Positions 36,461 through 44,818 of a DNA stretch of 64,000 nt are shown here, one piece after another. The stretch's first letter is position 1. Each line of letters opens with the position of its first letter. Source of the stretch: Clostridiaceae bacterium (lineage in GTDB: Bacteria > Bacillota > Clostridia > Peptostreptococcales > Tindalliaceae); contig JAABSW010000008.1 in the NCBI GenBank assembly GCA_011390155.1, forward strand, positions 1 to 64,000. Reading direction: 5' to 3'. The translations under genes and the position numbers were made by a program. The notes under the pieces were generated by a model that made no database searches, had not been told where the DNA came from, and worked only from the letters and a program-made list of their open reading frames with translations.

Positions 36461-37342
36461 TTAAGGATTTACCCAGTGGGGGTTTTTATCAATTAAAAGT
36501 TTAAGGTCGTCAGCCGAAATAGCAAAGTTGAGATTCTCTGATTCCGTGATCTTGAAGGTTGTCAACCCAATCAGTTCACCCTTCATGTTTAGCAGCGCTC
36601 CACCTGAGTTGCCCGGTGAAATAGGCGCTGATATTTGAACATAAGTCTCCGCATCAAAGCGACGGATCCCGGATACAATGCCATCGGAAACAGTGTTCAT
36701 CAGTCCCCGGGGACTGCCGATGGTTACAATGCGCTGCCCTTCTGATATACTTTCAATGCTGCCCATGGGAAGGGGCTGCAGCGGCAAATCTCTTCTGTTT
36801 TTAAACTGCAGCAGCGCCAAGTCTTTCTTTATGTCATAGCCCAACAACATCAGTTCCCGGTGTATCAGTTCTCCTGTTGGCGTTTCCACCGTTGCCACTG
36901 TCATATACGGTGACGCCTCAATCACATGAAAGTTAGTGACTACATGTCCCTGGTCGCTGATGACAACGCCAGACCCCTGGTTATCCTCTGTCTCAATCAT
37001 CACCACACTCCGTTTTAAGGAAGCAATCTGTTCAAGACTTTTTTCAAGGGGAGATTCGATCTGGGTATAGGCATTTATGTTCTCCGAAGCTGGCTGCACT
37101 AGCTGCGGCAGTAAATTTCCATTGGCCTTGGCAGGGGTTTTATCCATTTCTTCCGAAACGGTTTCCATGGGTTGTTCTGCAACCGGTTGTGGTTTTGGGC
37201 CGGCGTTTTCATTGAAATACTGAAACATTAAGAACCCTGCTGTCCCATAAACAAACAGCAATAAAAATGTGATTCCCGCAATCAAGGTGACTGCAAGGGA
37301 TTTGGATATGGGTTTATTTTGTTTTTCCGTTTTCTTTGCCAT
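36461..37342 (-). CDS. Membrane-anchored trypsin-like serine protease (S1C), no PDZ
   Basis: DegP/HtrA-type protease facing the outside of the cell. A basic N-terminus and one helix (about residues 17-40, LAVTLIAGITFLLLFVYGTAGF) anchor it. A linker of about 70 residues follows, then the trypsin fold with catalytic His in VVTNFHVIE, Asp in DIKKDLALLQF and Ser in SPGNSGGALL. At 293 residues it ends right after the protease domain, so the usual C-terminal PDZ domain is missing. ATG at 37342 follows GTGGAAGA. It lies downstream of the HD-GYP gene on the same strand. Confidence 0.88.
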   Translation of the reverse strand: MAKKTEKQNKPISKSLAVTLIAGITFLLLFVYGTAGFLMFQYFNENAGPKPQPVAEQPMETVSEEMDKTPAKANGNLLPQLVQPASENINAYTQIESPLEKSLEQIASLKRSVVMIETEDNQGSGVVISDQGHVVTNFHVIEASPYMTVATVETPTGELIHRELMLLGYDIKKDLALLQFKNRRDLPLQPLPMGSIESISEGQRIVTIGSPRGLMNTVSDGIVSGIRRFDAETYVQISAPISPGNSGGALLNMKGELIGLTTFKITESENLNFAISADDLKLLIDKNPHWVNP

Positions 37343-37466
37343 TCTTCCACCACACAATCCAAATATTGACCACTTTTATCCGATGACTACACCGCTTATT
37401 GCTTCCATATTTTATCACAAATACCTGACGTTGCCCATCCCTGTCATGAAAAAGTAATGGAACGCA

Positions 37467-38546
37467 TCATTTTTCTTTTTCTGAGGTTGTTGTGCTGCTG
37501 ATGGTGGCAACGATCACCAGGTTTCGCTGTATAAGCAAGTCAATTTCCTTACCTTTAAGAGACCCTTTCACGATTTTTAGCAAAGGCCGGGTATGAAAAG
37601 GACTGTTGCTTCTGATCACAACGCCCACACTGCCGTCGTTCAATTCTACCAGGGTGTTGGGTGGGTAAGGATTGATATTGGTGACAAAAGCCTGGATCAA
37701 CTGTGGATTAAACTGTTGTCCAGCATCTCCCATAATGTACTCATAGGCTTCTGACACTGGATAAGCTTTGCGGTAAATGCGGTTCGATGTCATGGAATCA
37801 AACATGTCGGCCAATCCGATAATCTGCCCATAAAGGGATATTTCATCAGCCTTTAACCCATCCGGATACCCTGAACCGTCCCATCTTTCCTGATGTTGCA
37901 ACACCGGCGACAGTATTTCATTGCTTAATTGTGTGTGTTTTACAAGAAATTCATAGCCAAGGACTGGGTGTTTTTTAATGAGACCATACTCCTCCTCCAG
38001 GAGCTTTTCCTTGTTCATGATATGTGCCGGAATAAAGAGCATCCCGATATCGTGCAGGATAGCCCCCAGGCCAAGGTTTCTAAGGGCCTCTCTCTCAAGG
38101 CCCATACTGGTGCCCAGCAAGAGAGAGGTGATCATAACCCCTACGGAATGCTGGTAAAGATATTCATGGACATCCCTCATGTTTACCAGTTTTTCCATCA
38201 CAATTCTTTCATTAAAAAAATCCTCCACCACAGAACCCACCATGGCGCGAATGATGTTCAGCCGAATGTCCTCAGGCCCCTGGTCCTCAAGTCCTGTAAT
38301 TTTTTCAAGATGGCGCAATTGCTGGACGGTTTTTTGCTGCAGGTCCGACCGAATGACTTCTTCCACCAGGTATTCTGTTTTGTCTTCATACACTTCAATG
38401 GTTTCATAACCTTCAAGAAATGTGCTGGTGCGTACAAAAACGCTCAAAGCTGTTCCCTTGTTATACACCAAGCTTCCCTCAGGATTGTAAATGTCCTGGG
38501 CCAGCACGTGATTTTCCTGCGCATGTTGTGTTTTTATTGTTTTCAT
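37467..38546 (-). CDS. HD-GYP domain protein, putative c-di-GMP phosphodiesterase
   Basis: 359-residue soluble protein. Residues about 1-120 form an N-terminal domain without a recognised family. Residues about 125-290 form the HD-GYP domain, with HSVGV, the LHDIGMLFIP metal site, the KKHPVLGYEFL His, HQERWDGSGYP (the GYP motif) and IIGLADMFDSMTSNRIYRKA. A C-terminal beta-rich segment of about 70 residues (LVELNDGSVGVVIRSN) follows. All motifs needed for c-di-GMP hydrolysis appear present. It is transcribed away from the liv operon. Confidence 0.88.
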   Translation of the reverse strand: MKTIKTQHAQENHVLAQDIYNPEGSLVYNKGTALSVFVRTSTFLEGYETIEVYEDKTEYLVEEVIRSDLQQKTVQQLRHLEKITGLEDQGPEDIRLNIIRAMVGSVVEDFFNERIVMEKLVNMRDVHEYLYQHSVGVMITSLLLGTSMGLEREALRNLGLGAILHDIGMLFIPAHIMNKEKLLEEEYGLIKKHPVLGYEFLVKHTQLSNEILSPVLQHQERWDGSGYPDGLKADEISLYGQIIGLADMFDSMTSNRIYRKAYPVSEAYEYIMGDAGQQFNPQLIQAFVTNINPYPPNTLVELNDGSVGVVIRSNSPFHTRPLLKIVKGSLKGKEIDLLIQRNLVIVATISSTTTSEKEK

Positions 38547-38668
38547 CGGAGATCACCTCTTGATCTTTAACATCATACCATACTCATTCCCATTATGACT
38601 GATACCCCACCTACTACTCCTCACAACCCCTCTTAACAGAAAGTTATGTCATCTTCATTAAAAATCTT

Positions 38669-38697
38669 TTGTCAAATGGATAATGATGAGATATAAT
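38669..38697 (+). promoter_or_regulatory. Strong promoter of the liv operon
   Basis: TTGTCA (38669-38674, 5/6) and a perfect TATAAT (38692-38697) with 17-base spacing, about 55 bases before the livK ATG. It is the best-looking sigma-A promoter in the window. Confidence 0.85.
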
Positions 38698-38757
38698 TAT
38701 GTGGTGGCAAATAAGAAAGACGTTTGTACACATCAAGAACACAAAGGGGGAAATAAT

Positions 38758-39966
38758 ATGAAGAAAAGTTTGTTAGTCATCATGATTCTGCTTTTAAGTT
38801 TTTCATTGGTACTGAGCGGCTGTGGAAGTCCTGCTCCTGCACCGGAAGCGCCTGAAGAAAGTGAAACTGAAACAGAAAACGGAGAGACACCCGCAGCAGA
38901 AGGTGATGTCATTAAAATTGGTGTCTTCGAGCCTATGACCGGCGCCAATGCAGCAGGTGGTGCCCTTGAGGTTGAAGGTGTTGAACTTGCCAATGAACTG
39001 TACCCGACTGTTCTTGGAAGACCCGTTGAATTTGTTGTCGTTGATAACCGTTCAGACGTTGTTGAAGCAGCCAATGCAGCTTCCCGCCTGATCGAACGTG
39101 AAAACGTTGTGGCTGTCATTGGAAGCTGGGGCAGTGGATTTTCCATGGCTGGCGGACCAATCTTCGAAACTGCACAGGTTCCTGCAGTGGCCGCTTCTGC
39201 TACCAACCCATTGGTGACACAGGGCAACGATTACTACTTCCGTGTATGCTTTATTGACCCATTCCAGGGTGTTGTTATGGCCAACTATGCTTATAACAAC
39301 TTAGGTGCGCGAAAAGCCGCCATTATTCGTGAAGTATCCAACGACTATGCCGTCGGTCTTGCCAGCTTCTTCGAAGATGCCTTCGTAGAACTTACAGGGG
39401 ATCCCGATGCTGTTGTTGCTATTTCTGACTACCAAACCGGTGACCAGGATTTCTCTTCTCAGTTGTTGAACGTCAGTAACCAGAACCCGGATGTCATCTT
39501 TGCACCTGGTAACTTTACTGAATCTGCACTGGTCATCAGCCAGGCTAAAACCCTTGGTATCGAAATTCCTTTCATTGGCGGCGACACTTGGGAAACACCA
39601 GAATTCATTGAAATCGGCCAGGAAAACGTTGAAGGCGTTGTTTTTTCAACATTCTTTGACGCTGACGCTCCTCTGACGGATGAGACCCAGGTCTTCCTGG
39701 ACGCTTACCGGGCCAAGTATGACAAAGAACCTGCTGCTGTAACCGCCCTTGGGTATGACGCCTATATCTTAATCTTGGATGCCATTGAGCGCGCCGGCAC
39801 AACTGATGGTCCAGCCCTCCGTGAAGCCATCGCTGCCACAGACGGATTCCCTGGTGCTGCCGGTATGATCACGCTGAACGCAGACGGTGATGCTGAAAAG
39901 AATGCCGTTATCAAAACTGTTCAAGACGGAGCTTTCACTTATTTGGACACCGTTTCGCCTGAATAG
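38758..39966 (+). CDS. livK: Branched-chain amino acid ABC transporter, substrate-binding lipoprotein
   Basis: Extracellular solute receptor of a LIV-type ABC importer. A 25-residue lipoprotein signal ends in VLSGCG, whose Cys would be lipidated. An acidic spacer (EAPEESETETENGE) follows, then a two-lobe periplasmic-binding-protein fold (IKIGVFEPMTGANAAGG, AVIGSWGSGFSMA, VAASATNPLVTQG). The protein is 402 residues. ATG at 38758 is placed 7 bases after AAGGGGG; upstream in-frame ATGs are rejected. Actual substrate is unproven: leucine, isoleucine, valine or another amino acid. Confidence 0.93.
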   Translation: MKKSLLVIMILLLSFSLVLSGCGSPAPAPEAPEESETETENGETPAAEGDVIKIGVFEPMTGANAAGGALEVEGVELANELYPTVLGRPVEFVVVDNRSDVVEAANAASRLIERENVVAVIGSWGSGFSMAGGPIFETAQVPAVAASATNPLVTQGNDYYFRVCFIDPFQGVVMANYAYNNLGARKAAIIREVSNDYAVGLASFFEDAFVELTGDPDAVVAISDYQTGDQDFSSQLLNVSNQNPDVIFAPGNFTESALVISQAKTLGIEIPFIGGDTWETPEFIEIGQENVEGVVFSTFFDADAPLTDETQVFLDAYRAKYDKEPAAVTALGYDAYILILDAIERAGTTDGPALREAIAATDGFPGAAGMITLNADGDAEKNAVIKTVQDGAFTYLDTVSPE

Positions 39967-40011
39967 TCCTATAAGCAGATAGAATATTCATCTTATGTTA
40001 TGTAACAGATT

Positions 40012-40037
40012 GCTTCCCTTCCCAACGGAAGGGAAGC
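40012..40037 (+). terminator. Strong hairpin between livK and livH
   Basis: A perfect 11-bp stem (40012-40022 with 40027-40037) with a 4-base loop and no T tract after it. It probably protects the livK message or lowers downstream expression, giving more binding protein than permease. Confidence 0.6.
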
Positions 40038-40097
40038 ATCTCTATGATTGGTCCATGTTTTTAGAAGATTATCGAATAAAGATCGGATGGTGACGCA

Positions 40098-40991
40098 ATG
40101 TCTTTTGATCTGTTTATGCAATACCTCACCAATGGCATTTCCCTGGGCAGTCTTTATGCCCTCATTGCCATTGGCTACACCATGGTGTATGGAATACTTC
40201 GTTTGATCAATTTTGCCCACGGGGAAATATTTATGATGTCATTATACTTTGCATTTTACGGCATTGCCATTTTTTCTCTTCCCTGGTACATGACCTTTCT
40301 GGTAGCCGTTCTCGTAACAGCGGCACTGGGAATGTTGGTGGAGCGGGCAGCTTATAAACCTCTGAGACACTCTCCACGAATTACCATTATGGTATCCGCC
40401 ATCGGAGCTTCCTTCTTTCTCCAAAACCTGGCAGTGGTGATCTTTGGCGGACGTCCCAAAGCTTTTCCAACTGTACCTATGTTCACAAAAGTCATTCGCA
40501 TTGGGAATATATCACTGCAGGCACTCACGTTGTACATTCCTGTTGCAACCATCATCTTACTGATAGGCCTTCATTTTCTCATTCAAAAAACCAAAACAGG
40601 TCTGGGGATGCGTGCTGTTTCCAAAGACCACGACACAGCGCGTCTGATGGGTGTTAACGTAAACAAAACCATTACGGTTACCTTTGCCATTGGCTCCATT
40701 TTAGCTGCTTTTGGCGGTATCATGTGGGGCATGAAATTCCCACAGATTGTTCCCACTATGGGTCTTATACCCGGTCTAAAGTGCTTTATTGCTGCTGTTG
40801 TTGGGGGTATTGGCAACATATCTGGCGCCGTATTGGGAGGCTTCATCCTGGGTGTTGGCGAAATTATGCTTATCGCCTTCCTGCCTGGTCTTACCGGGTA
40901 CCGTGACGCCTTTGCCTTTGTTTTACTGATCGTCATTTTATTGGTTAAGCCCACTGGTCTTTTGGGCGAAAAAACAGCAGAGAAGGTGTAG
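40098..40991 (+). CDS. livH: Branched-chain amino acid ABC transporter, permease LivH
   Basis: Membrane permease of the LIV importer. The 297-residue protein has about eight hydrophobic helices and family signatures NGISLGSLYALIAIGYTMVYGILRLINFAHGEI near the N-terminus and AVSKDHDTARLMGVNVNKTITVTFAIGSILAAFGGIMWG in the cytoplasmic loop that contacts the ATPases. A GGTGA site precedes the ATG. Confidence 0.94.
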   Translation: MSFDLFMQYLTNGISLGSLYALIAIGYTMVYGILRLINFAHGEIFMMSLYFAFYGIAIFSLPWYMTFLVAVLVTAALGMLVERAAYKPLRHSPRITIMVSAIGASFFLQNLAVVIFGGRPKAFPTVPMFTKVIRIGNISLQALTLYIPVATIILLIGLHFLIQKTKTGLGMRAVSKDHDTARLMGVNVNKTITVTFAIGSILAAFGGIMWGMKFPQIVPTMGLIPGLKCFIAAVVGGIGNISGAVLGGFILGVGEIMLIAFLPGLTGYRDAFAFVLLIVILLVKPTGLLGEKTAEKV

Positions 40992-40993
40992 CC

Positions 40994-42055
40994 ATGAATC
41001 CGAAAAAAAGGAATATGATGTTGAATTTGGCGGCCATTCTGGTGCTTATCCTGTTCTTGGTGTACGCCAATCGAAACCTGGGCTCTTACAATATCCGTGT
41101 ATTAAACCTTTGTGCCATTTATGCCATATTAGGCATGAGCCTTAATTTGATTAATGGCATAACAGGTCTGTTTTCTTTGGGCCATGCGGGTTTTATGGCC
41201 GTTGGTGCCTATGCCACGGCTCTCTTAACCATGCCGCCGGCTGTAAAAGAACAAAACTTTTTTCTTGAACCCATCGTGCCTATTTTGGCCAACATTACTT
41301 TACCCTTCCCCGTAGCCATCACCATCGGCGGGTTCTTTGCAGCCTTTGTTGCTTTTATCATCGGTGCTCCTGTGCTGCGTCTTCGGGGTGACTACCTGGC
41401 CATTGCCACTCTAGGGTTTTCTGAGATTATCCGCATTGTCATCACCAATACACAAAGCATCACCAACGGTGCCCTGGGCCTTAAATCAATCCCTGGTACC
41501 ACCAATTTATGGTGGAGCTATGGCATTGCACTGTTAACCCTTTACCTGATGTTCGCCATTGTGAACAGCAGTTATGGGAAAGCCTTTAAGTCCATTCGCG
41601 AGGATGAAATTGCTGCAGAAAGTATGGGGATTAGTCTCTTTAAACATAAAGTCCTGGCCTTTGTCATCGGCGCTTTCTTTGCAGGCGTGGGGGGCGGCCT
41701 TCTGGCCAGCCTCCAGGGTGCCATCAATCCACTGATGTTTCGGTTTATACTTACCTTCAATGTCGTGCTGGTTGTAGTGCTTGGTGGTATGGGCAGCATG
41801 ACCGGGTCCGTAATTTCTGCCTTTATCGTCACCTCCGGCCTGGAAACCCTCCGGGTGCTGGATGAAGCCATCAACATTGGACCCATACAAATGGCAGGCA
41901 TTCCGGGACTCCGTATGGTGGTTTTTTCAACCATGTTAATGATTGTTGTTATTTTCTTCCAAAGAGGTTTAATGGGTACCAACGAATTGTCTTGGAACCG
42001 CCTCTTTCAATTCTTTGAAAAACGCTTTTCCAAGAAGGGGGTGTCTTCTAAATGA
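40994..42055 (+). CDS. livM: Branched-chain amino acid ABC transporter, permease LivM
   Basis: Second membrane permease, 353 residues with about nine helices. Signatures include LNLINGITGLFSLGHAGFMAVGAYATALL and the coupling-loop segment SIREDEIAAESMGISLFKHKVLAFVIGAFFAGVGGGLLA. It starts two bases after the livH stop with AAGGTG before the ATG, and overlaps livG by 4 bases. Confidence 0.94.
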   Translation: MNPKKRNMMLNLAAILVLILFLVYANRNLGSYNIRVLNLCAIYAILGMSLNLINGITGLFSLGHAGFMAVGAYATALLTMPPAVKEQNFFLEPIVPILANITLPFPVAITIGGFFAAFVAFIIGAPVLRLRGDYLAIATLGFSEIIRIVITNTQSITNGALGLKSIPGTTNLWWSYGIALLTLYLMFAIVNSSYGKAFKSIREDEIAAESMGISLFKHKVLAFVIGAFFAGVGGGLLASLQGAINPLMFRFILTFNVVLVVVLGGMGSMTGSVISAFIVTSGLETLRVLDEAINIGPIQMAGIPGLRMVVFSTMLMIVVIFFQRGLMGTNELSWNRLFQFFEKRFSKKGVSSK

Positions 42056-42822
42056 CGCTTCTTAAAACCAATGCCATCACTATGCAATTCGGAGGTCTGA
42101 CCGCCGTTAGCGAGTTATCCCTGGACATTGCCCAAGGTGAAATCATTGCTGTGATCGGACCAAATGGTGCCGGTAAAACAACTGCCTTTAACATGATCAC
42201 CGGCGTGTACAAACCCACACAGGGAACCATTGAATTTGCAGGTAAAAACATCACCGGATTAAAACCTCACCTGATTACAAAACAGGGGATGGCCCGTACT
42301 TTTCAAAACATACGCTTGTTTAAAGATTTGACGGTTGAGGACAACCTCTTCATTGCCCAGCACTTACATTTAAACGCTAACCTGTACCAGGCAATGTTTC
42401 GATTACCCGGATACAAAAAAGAGGAAAAACACATCCTTGAAAAAACTGCGTTTCTGTTGGAAAAAGTTGGTCTGTCCAATCTGGCAAAGGAAAAATCTTC
42501 CAGTCTGCCTTATGGATTGCAGCGAAAATTGGAAATTGCCCGCGCCCTGGCCACAGATCCCCAACTATTATTGCTGGACGAGCCTGCTGCCGGCATGAAC
42601 CCCAAGGAAACAGAAGATTTAACACATTTTATCAAAAATATTCGGGATGAATTTGATTTAACCATTCTATTGATTGAACATCATATGCAGGTGGTCATGG
42701 ATATTTCGAAACGAATTTACGTACTGGATTATGGTGTTACCATTGCAGAGGGAACACCTATGGAGATTCAGAATAATGAACGGGTCATACAGGCCTACCT
42801 GGGGGTGGACGAAGATGCTTGA
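42052..42822 (+). CDS. livG: Branched-chain amino acid ABC transporter, ATPase LivG
   Basis: Cytoplasmic ATPase, 256 residues. Walker A is GPNGAGKTT (about residues 36-44), followed by the Q-loop region TFQNIRLFKDLTVEDN. The signature motif position reads LPYGLQRKLEIARALA rather than the usual LSGGQ, which is normal for LivG, and Walker B is LLLLDEPAAGMNP. The C-terminal helix is typical of LivG. It overlaps livM and livF by a few bases. Confidence 0.94.
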   Translation: MTLLKTNAITMQFGGLTAVSELSLDIAQGEIIAVIGPNGAGKTTAFNMITGVYKPTQGTIEFAGKNITGLKPHLITKQGMARTFQNIRLFKDLTVEDNLFIAQHLHLNANLYQAMFRLPGYKKEEKHILEKTAFLLEKVGLSNLAKEKSSSLPYGLQRKLEIARALATDPQLLLLDEPAAGMNPKETEDLTHFIKNIRDEFDLTILLIEHHMQVVMDISKRIYVLDYGVTIAEGTPMEIQNNERVIQAYLGVDEDA

Positions 42823-43525
42823 AATCAATAACCTGGTGGTGGCCTATGGAGGTATCCAGGCACTCAAGGGTATTAATCTAACCGTTGAACCCGGAAAAAT
42901 CGTTGCTTTGATAGGTGCAAACGGTGCCGGTAAAAGCACAACCCTTAAATCAATTGTGGGCCTGGTAAAACCCGTCTCAGGCTCCATCAGCTACGAAGGA
43001 AAAGACTTGTTGAAGGTGCCCACAAAGGACATGGTGCGTACAGGCATTACCCTGGTACCAGAAGGACGAAAGATCTTTCCTGATTTAACGGTTTTGGAGA
43101 ACTTGAAAATCGGTGCTTACTGTCGAAATGACACCAAGGAAATTGAGAAAGACCGGGACTGGGTCTACGAACTGTTTCCCATTCTAAAAGAACGTAACTG
43201 GCAACTGGCAGGCACACTTTCCGGAGGCGAGCAGCAGATGTTGGCCGTGGGAAGGTCCCTGATGTCACGTCCTAAGCTGTTGATGATGGATGAACCTTCA
43301 CTGGGACTGGCGCCATTAATTGTGAAAAACATTTTTAGTATCATTAAAGAAATTCACAGCCAGGGTGTCACCATCCTGCTTATCGAACAAAACGCAAACG
43401 TTTCTCTTAAAATTGCGGACAAAGGCTATGTCATCGAAACAGGCATGATCAAGCTGGAAGGTTCCGGTCAGGAACTTCTGGTGAATGAAGAGGTTAAAAA
43501 AGCCTATCTTGGTGAAGCTCATTAA
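42815..43525 (+). CDS. livF: Branched-chain amino acid ABC transporter, ATPase LivF
   Basis: Second cytoplasmic ATPase, 236 residues. It has Walker [28 protein letters not shown] after the Q-loop, the signature LSGGEQQMLAVGRSL and Walker B LLMMDEPSLGLAP. The start is the ATG at 42815, which overlaps the livG end by 8 bases. A longer open frame upstream lies inside livG and is not used. It is the last gene before a strong terminator. Confidence 0.95.
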   Translation: MLEINNLVVAYGGIQALKGINLTVEPGKIVALIGANGAGKSTTLKSIVGLVKPVSGSISYEGKDLLKVPTKDMVRTGITLVPEGRKIFPDLTVLENLKIGAYCRNDTKEIEKDRDWVYELFPILKERNWQLAGTLSGGEQQMLAVGRSLMSRPKLLMMDEPSLGLAPLIVKNIFSIIKEIHSQGVTILLIEQNANVSLKIADKGYVIETGMIKLEGSGQELLVNEEVKKAYLGEAH

Positions 43526-43535
43526 CATTATTAAA

Positions 43536-43576
43536 AAAAGCCATGAAACATTCCTGTGGGAGGTTTCATGGCTTTT
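43536..43576. terminator. Bidirectional terminator between livF and a convergent gene
   Basis: A perfect 14-bp stem (43536-43549 with 43563-43576) with A and T tracts on both sides, so it can stop livF on the plus strand and the facing gene on the minus strand. Confidence 0.85.
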
Positions 43577-43593
43577 CATTTTTGATGAACAAA

Positions 43594-44040
43594 TTAGTGC
43601 CCGGGAATGTGCATCCGCCGCATGCGGTAAATGACGAATTCTGTGGTGAACAAGGCCCCATTGTCCCCGTCAATGACATAGGTGTATTTCAGCCCATCCA
43701 GTTGAGGCGCTTCTTTATGATCCAGGTAATACAAGTCCCTTGCCGTATTTAGGTTGTACTCATGGAAAAAAGCTGACAAGTCTTTTTCATCCTCCAGTGT
43801 CACCCGCTGACCCAGGGGGTAGTTTCCTTTCTGGTGGTAATAAGTGTCTGTCCACTCTTTTACCTGCTGGTATTCTGCAGCATATGCCTGGTGTACTTTC
43901 TCTTCATGCCTGAAATACAATGGTAAGCTAAAGGCCATTAAGACGATTAAACCAAAGGTGAGGAAGATTCGCTTGCCCGTGTATTTTGTCTGCTTCACTT
44001 CAAAAATGGATTCAACTTTATCATGGATTTTCTCCCACAT
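43594..44040 (-). CDS. Hypothetical membrane-anchored protein
   Basis: Unrecognised 148-residue protein. A charged cytoplasmic start (residues 1-24) is followed by one helix (about 25-43, IFLTFGLIVLMAFSLPLYF) and an outside domain of about 100 residues with YHQKGNYPLGQRVTLEDEKDLSAFFHEYN and YTYVIDGDNGALFTTEFVIYRMRR. The ribosome binding site AGAGGAG supports ATG at 44040. A terminator hairpin separates it from the HAD gene upstream, so it may be expressed separately. Confidence 0.7.
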   Translation of the reverse strand: MWEKIHDKVESIFEVKQTKYTGKRIFLTFGLIVLMAFSLPLYFRHEEKVHQAYAAEYQQVKEWTDTYYHQKGNYPLGQRVTLEDEKDLSAFFHEYNLNTARDLYYLDHKEAPQLDGLKYTYVIDGDNGALFTTEFVIYRMRRMHIPGH

Positions 44041-44072
44041 TGTGCCACTCCTCTACAAGTATAATTTCCAAC

Positions 44073-44099
44073 AAAAATACCGGCTGACAGCCGGTATTT
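44073..44099 (-). terminator. Terminator after the HAD phosphatase gene
   Basis: An 11-bp perfect stem (44075-44085 with 44089-44099) with a 3-base loop, followed on the minus strand by five T residues. Confidence 0.75.
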
Positions 44100-44121
44100 C
44101 AGTTGTGCTCTCTGCAATTGT

Positions 44122-44784
44122 TTATACGTGTTCGCATATAAAATGTTTCAGTTCCTGGGCATTTTTCGCCAGGGAAACCGCCCCCGCCTGTAACAACTCT
44201 TCCGGCGATCCGTAGCCATACAACACGCCAATAACTGGAATTTTCATTTTCTTTCCACCCAACACGTCGTGACTTCTGTCACCCACCATCACTGTGTCCA
44301 CTGGCTTCAAATGATGCGTCTTCATGACAGCCTGAATCACTTCAGCTTTATCTGTCCGTCTCCCATCGAGGAAGCTTCCATAAATACCTGTAAAAAGGGT
44401 AAGAAGACCATGTTCCTTTAACATGATTTCTGCAAAAGGGGTGGGTTTTGATGTTGCAACGTAAAGTGCTCTGGCCTCAGCTTTAACATCTCTAAGCATC
44501 TCTTCCACACCAGGATACAATTGGTGCTGGTAAATGCCCATGGCGGAATAGTATTTTCGGTAAACTGTGATGGCTTCTCTCGCCTGGTCTCCTGTAAGAC
44601 CATGCACCGTCATAAAGGAATCCAGCAAAGGAGGTCCAATGTAACATTCCAACTGGTCCAGGTCTGGTTCGTTAATGCCAAAATGCATTAGTGCCTGCTG
44701 AACCCCTCGGACGATTCCTGGTTTTGAATCTGTCAACGTACCGTCTAAGTCAAACAAAACATGCTGCCATTTTCCCAATGTCAT
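44122..44784 (-). CDS. HAD-family phosphatase (phosphoglycolate phosphatase-like)
   Basis: Cytoplasmic phosphohydrolase of 220 residues. HAD motif I is LFDLDGTLTDSKPGI with the nucleophile Asp, motif II is YVATSKPTPFA with the Thr-Ser pair, the motif III lysine is in GRRTDKAEVI, and motif IV is TVMVGDRSHDVLGGKK. The cap domain is the small alpha-helical type of the Gph/PgmB group. The substrate is not predictable. The ATG at 44784 is one base from GGAGG, so the TTG at 44778 could be the true start. Confidence 0.87.
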   Translation of the reverse strand: MTLGKWQHVLFDLDGTLTDSKPGIVRGVQQALMHFGINEPDLDQLECYIGPPLLDSFMTVHGLTGDQAREAITVYRKYYSAMGIYQHQLYPGVEEMLRDVKAEARALYVATSKPTPFAEIMLKEHGLLTLFTGIYGSFLDGRRTDKAEVIQAVMKTHHLKPVDTVMVGDRSHDVLGGKKMKIPVIGVLYGYGSPEELLQAGAVSLAKNAQELKHFICEHV

Positions 44785-44818
44785 GCCTCCTCACATTGTC
44801 ATCGGCCACCTATTCATC

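Noticed and set aside
42674-42814. Longer start for livF
   Set aside because: The extra codons lie inside livG in another frame and encode no ABC ATPase sequence; ATG at 42815 gives the normal N-terminus.
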